Below, piece by piece: positions 45,999-57,500 of a stretch of 64,000 nucleotides of DNA; position 1 is the first letter of the stretch, and each line of letters opens with the position of its first letter. Below the pieces are notes generated by a model that had not been told where the DNA came from, made no database searches, and worked only from the letters and a program-made list of their open reading frames with translations. The DNA comes from Apostichopus japonicus (lineage: Eukaryota; Echinodermata; Holothuroidea; Aspidochirotida; Stichopodidae): contig NC_092577.1 of NCBI RefSeq assembly GCF_037975245.1, positions 5,795,001 to 5,859,000 on the forward strand. Direction: 5' to 3'. The position numbers and the translations under genes are program-made.

Positions 45999-46848
45999 AT
46001 TTGTTTGCTACTGCCGCTGTTTTTTTACCTCCGTGAAGAGACGGCCTCTTCTCCTCTTGGGTTTGGACGGGGCCTGACTAGCTGCCAAGTACTCTGCTGG
46101 TCTTAAAGCATGCAGGGACCGCATGCTACCAGGTGACCGGAGAAGCCACGCCCACTGTGCAGATAAAATTAACAACCGCTATGTGATTGGATAGTTTTTT
46201 TATGTATTCGGACGAAACGTGCGTCCTTCGTGAATATGCACATGATTTTAACTACCAACGTTTTTATAGCAAAAACAAGGCGTGTCACATTTATAGTAGA
46301 CTTGAGGTTGCATTATATATATATATATATTTACATTGAACAATGTGATAGAGGTTACAAGTTATTTTTTGCTGGCTTGGTGACAACACCACAAAGTCTT
46401 GCATATGTATTCCTGTTGAGTAAAGTCATGAATAATGCATGACATTTTATCATAGACCTGCCGTAACTTTTGGACGGCTTCATATAATGCTGTGTATGTT
46501 ATGTTTGTAGTACCATCATGTCTATTGAAGTTGGCTTTATTTGAGATTTTTAAAAAAAAATAAATTTTGACAATTATGCGTATACATGTATTTTCACTAT
46601 GGACATGAATAGACATGTCGTTAATACTCTTTATTCATTACAGTCATGAATAAAGATGAATGTTGTGATGAAATACAGTTGATAACTTGAGGCTAGCAAT
46701 TATTATTCGCAACTCAATTCTACTTCAAGGATACATTATGATTTGTTTTAAGTATATGCATAATATTATTGCTGATAGGAATGAACTTTTATTAAACTAA
46801 CTAGGAGTAATCAGTTTAAATATTGCAATTAACAGAAGCAGAAAAATG

Positions 46849-46852
<4 letters not shown>

Positions 46853-46922
<70 letters not shown>
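46853..46922. repeat. (TA)n microsatellite
   Basis: About 35 uninterrupted AT dinucleotides. Confidence 0.95.
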
Positions 46923-46924
<2 letters not shown>

Positions 46925-47947
46925 AAGTATTGTAAACTTGAAAAAAAAAGAAAAAAATTTAAACTCATAACCTGTTTTTTGCGATGATGTTGGTGATGAC
47001 CTTGCTCACCAATGGAGAACTGTAAGACGTAAGTGTACTTCATGACTGGAAATTTGGCTGTGTTTGTAATTCTTGTAACATACAGATGAGCTGATGAATA
47101 TGCATTTAAACCATACAAATGAGGTGATGAATATGCATTTAAAAGCTTACAACCAGGAATGAAATATAGCAACTGCATCGTCAGTGGTATAAAAGCTGTT
47201 GTGCTTACTGAGCTAATAGAAAGAACACAATAATGTTATTAGGTGTCATTGGAAATGATCATAAACATTGCAGGTAAAAAAGAAAGAAGAATTCCCTGTA
47301 ATTTATGTCGATGAAATTCCAAGTAGAAGCCATCGCTTTGGATAATGCAGTGTTATATCGGCCTATAAGGGGTGACCTATCAACACCCTGTCACCCTCTG
47401 TTTATTTCATATTTTATTCCCTTTTTTTTTTCTTTTTTTTTGATGTGAAGTCAGCAATATTGTTTTTTTTTTCAGGTTAGTATATATACAAGACCAGTTT
47501 GTGACAATTTTACTCTTATAACCTGTGCAATAGAAATAAGCTGGTTGCGTTGTATGCTGTCTAAAACTTGTATAGTTTCACGTGTGACATTTGAAAATGG
47601 GAGTTTTAAGCAGCTATTGTCAGTGGAGTACCTTTCATTGTTATGTTACAGTTTTTTTTTCTTTTTTTTTCTTCTGACATTTGTTTCCATCTCTCTATTT
47701 ATCCCTGATCAGGTTGGAAATTTATATTTGCTAACATTTAAGAACTGCACTTCTTTCAACCAGTAATTTTAATTGGTCGTACATACTCATTGTCTTGTCT
47801 TGTCTTTGCTTTTTTTTTATAGATTTTTTTAGTTGTGTTGCATTTTTTTTTTTTTTTTTTTTTAATGTTGGAACTAGTTTTTTTTTTATAGATTTTTTTA
47901 GCTTTAATGTATAGATAGAGAACCATGGTCTACGAGCTTGCCGTGTA

Positions 47948-48240
47948 CTGTGGTCTGTAGTTGAACAATGAGGTATACCAGCCATTTTATAATCAAGTCA
48001 GTTCTAGCCAACTAACTCACAAAAAAAAATCCTTTTCTGTTAGTTGTCTGTAATTTTACAATGAGATATACCAGCCATATTATATTCAAATCATTTCTAG
48101 CTGACTTACTAACTCACCTCCCCCCCCAAAAAAATCCTTATCCGTCAGTTGTATGTAGTTGCACACTGACGTATACCAGTCATATTATATTCCAGTCATT
48201 GCTAGCCGACGAACTCACCCCCCCCCCCAAAAAAAAAAAT
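47948..48240. repeat. Three-copy tandem repeat, ~97-bp unit
   Basis: TGGTCTGTAGTTGAACAATG, AGGTATACCAGCCAT and CTAACTCAC blocks recur three times. Each copy ends in a C-run and/or A-run of different length. Confidence 0.75.
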
Positions 48241-51200
48241 AATAATAATAATAATTGTCTGTCATATGATGTGGTCATTGTTACCATACGATCTTATCCG
48301 ATAGAAATTTATGTAGGTTTCGTATGGGTCAATTTTTTCTTTTATTTGCACACTATAATTTGTTTGGTAGAAAAGTTATTGTTAACTAGATGGAGACAAC
48401 AATAGAACCCCAGCAATGATTGTATTTACTGTCAATAGAACATTTGTCACTTGGACAACCCTCATAGTGAGAAACAGGACAAAATAAATACATAAATAAC
48501 CCTGACAAAATAGCGAAAAATATAACTTCAAGCAAGGATTATCTGTTGGAAATGTTCATGTTTTCACTGAAGCATGTGAGTGCAAAAATGAGAAACTTCA
48601 TTGAATATTCATGAATCTATGTGAGGAAGAGAGAGTGGGTATGAGCGTTCGGTTTTCGGATTTGTTTGACTGATTTTGAAAAGACCTGAATTGCTGATAT
48701 ATTTAATTAGTTTCTTATTTAGAGCTACAAAAACGCGTATTGGGGGGGGGGGGGATTACAACATTATGCAAATTAAACAAAATTAAAACTTTTTTTTTTA
48801 ATTCATTCTGTGTTTAAGTTGAGTTGATTTGCATATTTTTCAATGCTGTTGAAATTGCCAACTCTTGCTTGCTGCCTTTTGTTGTTTGTTTGTTTTTGTT
48901 CATCTTTGAACGTACATGAAATGCTCTTTCACTTTTGATGGTACGGAAATATGTAAGGTGTATATATATATAAATATATGCATATAACCTGTGAAGTAGT
49001 ATTGAATATTCATAAAATTTGCATATTGTGTTTCAATATTCATGTACAGTTGTTAATATTTTCATGATGTGTATAGATGTTACATTGGACGAAATAGCCC
49101 ATTTATTCATACTGGGATCGATTCTTTCTTCATCGTTGGTTGAAAAGGTCACAAGCCCTTGCATCTTACATAATTATATGCAGTTTTAGAGACGTGGTGG
49201 CCTGTTGTCATAGCAACACAGATGCAAAATTCATGACTATTTGCTCTGTCCATTGTCAAACCTTACTTTATTAACACTAACATGAGGGAAAGCGTGAAGT
49301 TGGGGGAGCATCCTTTTATTGTGTGTACATTGGAGGGGAGTGGGGGGCGGGAGGGCGGAAGGGGTGTAGATGATAATAGAGGGAGATAAACTCTTATACT
49401 GAAGAAATACTTTGCTTGGAGGGGAAAAAAAGAGAATCGGAAGACCCTTTCAAAATTATGTTGTAAAATTGGCCATTGTCTGTTCTTTTGGTCAAATCAA
49501 GACATGAAATTGATTTGACATTGCACAAGAATACTTTGTATGGAATTTACTGGATGGATTGCTGTTCAAGGTGCGGTACCTTCTGAGCCTGCAGTGTATT
49601 TCTTCTTACGCCATCTCGAAATATATAATCTTCGAGGCCAGAAGGGATAGGAAGGATCACATTATGTCAGTTGAGGTGTTTTGGGATAAGGACTGATTGA
49701 GGAGTAAGGCTGGGGGGGGGGGGAGGGGACCTCATTCTTCTCACCACGATGATTTTAGCACAAAGCGTGGTTCACATATGATCATTTCACCACCACTGAA
49801 CATTGGTTTGACTCCCGAGTCCGGTTTCCCCCCCCCCCCAATATCGAACCTGTATCAGGTTCTCGCGGAAGGAAGGGGGTCGGGGTGCGGAGAAGGTAAA
49901 TTCTACAATGGTTCCTCAGTTCAGTGTCGCAAATCAACATCTTCATTATGTTAGATTCACCAAGTTTAAGTTAACTCCGTAATACATATACATAACGTTA
50001 CGGTAGTTGATTTAAATATGCATGGATGGTCAGACCAACATGATGTACTATATAAGACTAAAGAAATAAGTGTATCATTTTATTTAAAAAAAACTGTGTG
50101 AATTTACGAAAGTTCTGTACAATGGATTGAAAAATATTTGAAATAAATTAAATGTATATTTAGTGCCAAGTTATTTGATTATTTTTCTTTAAACTTGGTT
50201 TTCACAGGTTTAACTGTCACCACTCCCCCTCCCCCCTACCCGCTCTACCAAATTTTAAGATGTCTGTTAGATGAACCCTTTCAAGAACCATACCCTGTTT
50301 TCATTTCCATCTCCACCCAGAGCACACCCCTTTCCCCTCAACTGCGTCAACTGTAGATACCCAAAGTACTGGTTAAGGTCCATGTCAGGTTACGTAATAG
50401 ATAAAGTATGTGCTAGATAGGTTTATGCAAATGAATACTGGATAGCTTTGACTTTGGAAGTCGTGTATGATGTTCAAACCTGGGATTAGGTAGATATTTG
50501 AAATTTGCTGCCCCATACAAATCTTGTATTTGTGATATGAATTATTTAACTTTGACATGGGAGGCCGAGAAATCTAACACATTCTTCCCTTGAACGAACG
50601 TGCATGTTACCATGTATAATGTAGTTGCATTATGAGGACTATCGACGCACACTAACGGATTAACACACAACATATATATGTATATACCGGCAAAAAAAAA
50701 TCTTATCATATATATCGGTCATTGACATAATTTAGAAACTGTATGCTATATGTTGCCAATTTCATCGCAACGAAAAGTACGGGTTATTAATAGAATAAAG
50801 GAAGAAAAAAAATAATAACGCCATAGATTCTCGGGGTAACCAATTAATCACGACTAAGGTAGCGGATTCGAGTGATAAATGGCGTAGACGGTTCAAAAGT
50901 AAGGGTATGTGTAAAAGATACCAAGTAGCCTTATATCTTATTCTGGAAATTCATATTTCAGAAATATATGTAATAGCTCAAACCTGTGGCAAGTGAAGCT
51001 ATGAAAATGACAAATATAGAAAAAAAAAGACAACAAATCATATTTGATTTCGACATATTTCCTCTCCTTTTAAAATAATTGGTAGAAAATAGGGTATTTA
51101 GATTCACATGTTAATAGTATATAGTCTTGTATTCACCGTCTTAACTTAGTCATAAAACTCAGTAAAAGGGTGGACTTGGAGTTTGTGTTTTTTACGGAAG

Positions 51201-51372
51201 ATCAACATCTTTGACCAATTATCTTGGAACAGCCGTTTTGTTAGGATTTACATTTAAACATTTGCCAAGTGTAGACATTTGCCGTCACAAAAAATCACGC
51301 TCATTCAACTGAAAGCAGAGAAATATTAAAATATTTTTTTAAATATGCTTAAAAGTTTATAATCTTCCTATA

Positions 51373-51520
51373 ATGAGATCTGATTTACTTCTCGCGGCAG
51401 TGGTCACCCTGTCTCAGTATGTATTTATTTGCGAAAGTGTCCCTCTGCACAGCGAGGATTATGAAGAGAAATCCATCCGCCGGTTAAGAGGTCTAACGGA
51501 TATGCAATATTCCGATCAAG
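51373..51520 (+). CDS. Lectin-like gene exon 1 (signal peptide)
   Basis: ATG followed by MRSDLLLAAVVTLSQYVFIC: a short basic N-terminus and a hydrophobic core ending near CES, typical of a secretory signal. An acidic/basic stretch (HSEDYEEKSIRRLRGL) follows. It exits in phase 1 at CAAG|GTATAT. Confidence 0.7.
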
Positions 51521-54500
51521 GTATATTTCTATGTATATATTGTTACATTATTTTCCAAACGGAGAGATTAACGGTTACTACAAAATGATACAAAAGTGTG
51601 GGAATGCTTAATCTATTTTAACTATTTCGATATAAATCGTATATATACCTTTAAAGAACTCTATACCAAATAAATGTAACTTTATTTTGTTCCTCATTTC
51701 ATATGTTATTCTTCTTTGTTAACTACGGCGGTGGGGAGGGCATGGGGGTGGGGGCTCGGGTATTTTGGCAAGAATGTACATCGCCATGATAGTGTTAAAA
51801 CCTATTTACTATACAACAGTACCTAAATGGATTGTAGAGTTTGTGATCGGTTCGTTCGTGATAATAATGCTTCTTAAAGAGACGATCATGTTAGAGTTTC
51901 AACTAACATACACCTCAGAACATTTTCCATCCTTGAAGATATATTATTCTCATTTAGAACGACACATTCGGTGTGATAAATGTTAACGATCACCACCGCC
52001 GACAGTCATGTATAACCCGTTCGAAAGTTGTATCACGTTTTAGCACGCTACAATACCATGTTATTGTAGTGTATTGGAAAGGAGAGTGTATAGTGTCAGC
52101 CGATTAACATGATAGTATGCAATACTATGGTACTGTAATATTAAAAACAAACAATATAATTGTTATGATAACATATCATTGTACTATGTAATACTATAGC
52201 GCAAACATATCATTGTGGATGATTTAAATTATATTATTATAATACACTGTCATTGTATGATACCATTTGAAACGAGTGATATAATTATGCAACACTATTA
52301 TTGTGGATGTTTATAGTATATTATATTATTGTTGACACTAATTGAATCCGGTGGTAAGAAAGAGATAGTGGCTCCCCCTTTGGTCAGACACCTCTTCCCT
52401 TCACTCTTATATCTCATGATTGTATGTTTGATTAGTATTTTTTCTTTACCAAAAGTCCGTTTTTAGTGAAAATCTTCCCTGTAAAGATTGGATTGAGAAA
52501 CCAAGTTGCATTAATGTATTGACACCCCCACCCCCCTTCATTACTTGCAGTCTTCACTGTTTGTGTACTAATTGTGTGCATATATCCTTGCGTGAAGTGT
52601 GCGCAAGCTGCGAGAGGTGTCCCGCTATTATCTCGAAGATTCTGAAGTCTTGTAACCTCTAATTCCCAATGGCTTAATTGGGTTAACCGAGCGATCCCTC
52701 CCACACCACCTCACCCATCCGAAACAGTAGCGTTGTGTCTCGTGTTCTCCTGCTGGAATCGAATTGACAATATACATCTTTCAGAACAGTATATCTCAGT
52801 AGGCCTGTACAGTTCTGGGTGTATAATTAAAAGTTACTAAGAAGGGATACATTTACATTATGTTTTCTTTCCCCTTCAAATTAGGTGTATTACAGAAATT
52901 CGTCGTCATGAGCTGTCCAGATGACTTCCAACTAGTCATCGAGCCAGACGAAGCAGAGATTGTCGTCCGATGGGAGGATGACACTACAGAGGAAACCGTG
53001 AAAATGTCAACAGCACATCACGAACATTCAAACCGTATCGAGGCCACAATTGAACGGGTTTACGAAGACAGTAGTTCGGAAGTTTCAGGCTGTAAATTTC
53101 TCGTCACACTGCGAGGTAACGTTTACCAGCACATCCTCATTTAAATCATTCTGCCACGATATATCGAGTATTTGAGCTGACTTCTGCTGCAAACACCTCC
53201 AACAAAATTTTGCTTGAAATTGTAGCCTTAAATATTTTAAATATATACGTTATTTTTCGACTGTAGTTTGAACAAACTGCATGCCTTCACAGTAACTTTC
53301 CAACCGCTGATGGAGTCTTTATTTCATACTAAGACCTTTTTTTTTACCGGAGTTTGATGGACATCACTAAGGAGTAAGGTTTAAACCCAACGCATTCGTT
53401 AGTATAACAATCACTATCCACTTTGATGTGAGGTATATCGCATATTGAAAATTCATCGGAGATGTTGTAGTCAGCATGTCTTTTGACTCCAGATATGGTT
53501 ACACCTTCCCGCATTCAAATTATGCCCCTTCTGTATCTCCACCACTGTCACCCTCTTCCACAAAATAAAGACTTTTGATATTATCGGCTTTTGGTAACGA
53601 TAGTTAACATATACAAGAGTTATAGTTCAACACTTCTCTGAAATGAAACTTGACTAATCAATATATAGAACTACATTTTATGGTAGTATCAAAGATCATC
53701 GAAAATATGCAACAAAACTAGCTGAAAATCCTTTTTTTTTAAATCAATTAAACATCCATTAATAAACATCGGCCTTTGTATTCTCCATTTACTCTCATTC
53801 TGCTAGAAGAACAAGATAGTTCATCCTCTGAACTTATCAATATGCACGAAATTGACGTCATCAACGAAACAGCAGCAGAATCTGTCGATTACGTTACAAC
53901 TGAAGATCCTTCCGCAACTCATACAGATTCAATCACCCAAACTACAAATTCAGATGACGTCACGTCGCCACCTTCTACGCAGATGTCAAGACTTGAAGAA
54001 AGTGACGTTACAGCAATTGTCCCAGAGATGTCTATAGTTGACTATACAACGAGCAGCCGCGTAGATATCGAAATAACCAATAAGGAAGCAAACTTTGAAT
54101 ATGTTACAACCACAGTATCAGCAACTATGGAAGACACTGAGCGAACGTCAGTATCTCCCAACGCACATACACAACAAGAATGGGGAATTGGGACTACCGA
54201 TAATAAATTGACATCCTTTAGTTCCACATTACCCAGTCAGAAGGCCCAGAAGATAGATTCTACCGAAGCAGTAACACATCAGTCAGAAATCGTTGGTACT
54301 GTGAGTCCGCTAGGACTATCGAGTACTGTATTAACCAATCAAGGAGAACTATATACAGGTTTCGCTAACAAGATACCGACATCGGACGTTAGTTTGGAAA
54401 ATGTCAACACACCTTCGACGAATGGGACGGATCTGCTTACAATGACTACAGTATCTGAGAACTTCATTGAAAATGCCACTGTGTCCTACACCTCAGATAT

Positions 54501-57500
54501 GGACAACAAGACGGTCACTGAACAAACACCGACAGAGGGCAACTTTGTGAACGACTACACCTCTATGTCGATCTTATTTAATAATACTCCAGCAATGGAT
54601 ACCATAACGACAGCTGAGTATGAAGTACAAACGGATGCTACAGGAGACTATTCGGACGAAACTACGTTATTAATGAACAGCACAGAGACCGGAATACCAG
54701 ATGAATATCAAGAGAGCCTCAGTTACGATGAACCTACTTCGTCAACACCCACCGTTACGTCACCCAAACAATTTGGGAATACAAATGGACGAATGGGACG
54801 AATTGATTCGAGTACAGAATCTGACCATGTAAATTTTGAATCATCAACTGATGAATATTTGTACACTAATAGCAACTCTTCGACTGAAATCAATTTCAAT
54901 CAATTTTTGTCTCTAACAAATGAGCCCGAATTGGAAATTTTCAAAAATGTAACTACAGATGCTACTACACTGGGACAGGAACTAACAAGTGTAACAGTTG
55001 CTACTGAAGAATACTTCATCAATGAGACGACAGAGGTTCCGCTAACTTCAAACCTTGGACCTGTTCACTACGAAACTGAAACAGCCTTTTCAACAATAGA
55101 AACATCAACCGTTCGGCCAACTAATGAACCAGAATCATCTAACACGCTCCAGAGAACTACTGACATGACGTCACAAAGTGTTAACCCTACGAGGGATTAC
55201 GAAGGGAATCAATCATTCAGCGATTTATATCAGAATGGTACAGTTCCTGAGGTTGATCACGGGAGAGACGGTTGTGTGCTCGTAAACGGAACCATTATAC
55301 AGGTAAGAAAACACCAGTAAGCAATCCGTGGCGTTGTCTAGGCGATTTAAATAACATTGCTAAGAACCAATGGCATGACATTGTTGTAATATTATAAAAA
55401 TATCATGTCGTTAGTGACGTTAACCTTCGCTTTCTTTGAAATACGTGAAAGAAGACACTCCAAACTTTGAAGATCCAAGCCATTACTACAAATCCTTATC
55501 CCCTTCCATATCCTCCAGGTCTTTTTGTCATTTGCACATAACTATTTTGCTTTGCCTACATCAAATTTAATTTGTCTCTTCATAATGCAGGTTGGAGGGT
55601 CATTTACAACCGCGAATTGCGCATATTCCTGTACTTGCCGTCGACAAGGTACTCTGATGTGTAATAGAAAAGGATGTGATCAATTTCAAGAATGCAACAT
55701 CAATGATGGTATCAGTGACTGTTACTGTCGGAAAGGATTTTACCATGATGGCGAGAAATGTATCAAAGGTATTTATAGGCAGAGACATAATCACACTTTC
55801 TATCTGTGGAATCGACTTACCTTCCTCCTCTCCCTCAAAGTCATAATGGTAATTAAGCGCTAGTGTTTGCAGTAGAGAAAATGTACGATGAGTCAGTTTA
55901 GAATGCCAATCAAAGCGGAATACATTACAATCTATTGTATCATTTAATATCTTTATTCTGTCTTTGACTGTCCATATGGGATAATAAATAAACACCCGAT
56001 TTGTCTCGTGGGTCCATATTTCATTTAGAATTTTCTTAAGGCCCTATCGATTGTCCGCGTGTTGGGTTAACCGTCTTTGTCCCCGCCTTCATCTTCACCG
56101 TCACGCAACGGCAATCATCATTGTTTTGAACAACGTCAACATCGTAAATGATTCTTCATAAACCATCAAAAGTTAAAAACATACGTGACAGTGTCGTCAA
56201 CAAGATCAACATCATAAATGATTTCTTAATAAACCATCAGAAGTGTAATCAGTACGTGGCATTTTCTTTATCTTTGCCATGTTATATTCGTTTTCATCGT
56301 CATCAACATCTGTATCTTCATTGTCATCGTTCGTATTTGCATATCTATCTCCTTCTCCGAGGTCATCTCGATCCTTTGTCATCTTCATCGCTATGGTTGT
56401 CGACGTCAAACTGATATTATGACGCTACCTTTTTATCATATAACTATTTTAAACAGATTGCCCTGATCGTTTTATTACGTTCGAAGATGGATGTTACCAT
56501 TTCCATAATGAAAAGATGAATTTTGATGATGCCCAAAAGTTTTGTCAGAGTATGAGCGCCAACCTGGCTGTGATAAAAAACGGCAGAGAAGATGCTTTTA
56601 TTTCAAGTTTGGCGGGAATTAAAAAAGAAGTATGGATCGGAGCGTATAGGGGAAAAACCGAAGGTACTATTTATTAATCAAGATGTTTTTGTTAACAGCA
56701 TGTATTCACATATTTCAACCCTTCAGTAAACAAATCATTTAAAAACAATATGTTCAGTCTCATTCGGTTTGTATCACAGTACTGGCATCTTTTTCTCCAC
56801 ATCGCAAGTAAAGTTGAGTCGTAACCAAAACCTCGACCTGCCACAATCCTGTACTTGGAAATCCCTACTGAACTAGAGACCCCACCCCAGTGGCGCGGGC
56901 TGTCCACCGCGGACGGGTTCAACTCGTAAGCACACTAACCAACGAGTTACTAAGCTAGGGAGCCCCCTCACTTGTCCCTCACAACAGCTGATACATATTC
57001 CTAGCTATAGAAGTCAAGTGATCTCACAAAGAAAGTAAAATTCTGCTGGAATATAAAAATATCAATCGCCATATAGATCTGGCCCACGGTCCCAGTGAGC
57101 TCGCGTTCCTTTTTCTATAACGTTGCTTGTATTATCACGGTGTTCGCTATAATGACATATCCTTGATGCTACTGACCTCTTTCCTCCTAGTATTTCGACC
57201 TGTATACGAGCTTTCCAATTCATCAGCTACTCTTTCAATTTACGAAACATGAGCACGTGAATAATCTTTCATATATCGATGCGTACAGTATACTAGGTGT
57301 AGCATTTGTCAACCTTTTCCCAGTACAAAACATCCCTATAGCTACAAGGGTGGAAACTGCTGGCATAATATGTTCGACCGCTTTTCAAAGTTAATATCGT
57401 TCGACCACTGTTTTATCTTTTAATGGTAGATCCAGTTTATTTGACAACGACTGGGGATCTGCAGCATTCTCAGATATGGAGTCCAGAGATGCCGAGTGGG

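Larger units (their letters stand above)
45999..51372. other. 3' flank of C8orf34 and intergenic region before the lectin-like gene
   Basis: No coding exon is recognised. It contains a possible AATAAA (46649-46654), (TA)n at 46853-46922, a three-copy ~100-bp tandem repeat (47948-48240) and several homopolymer runs. Where the C8orf34 3'UTR ends is not decidable here. Confidence 0.5.
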
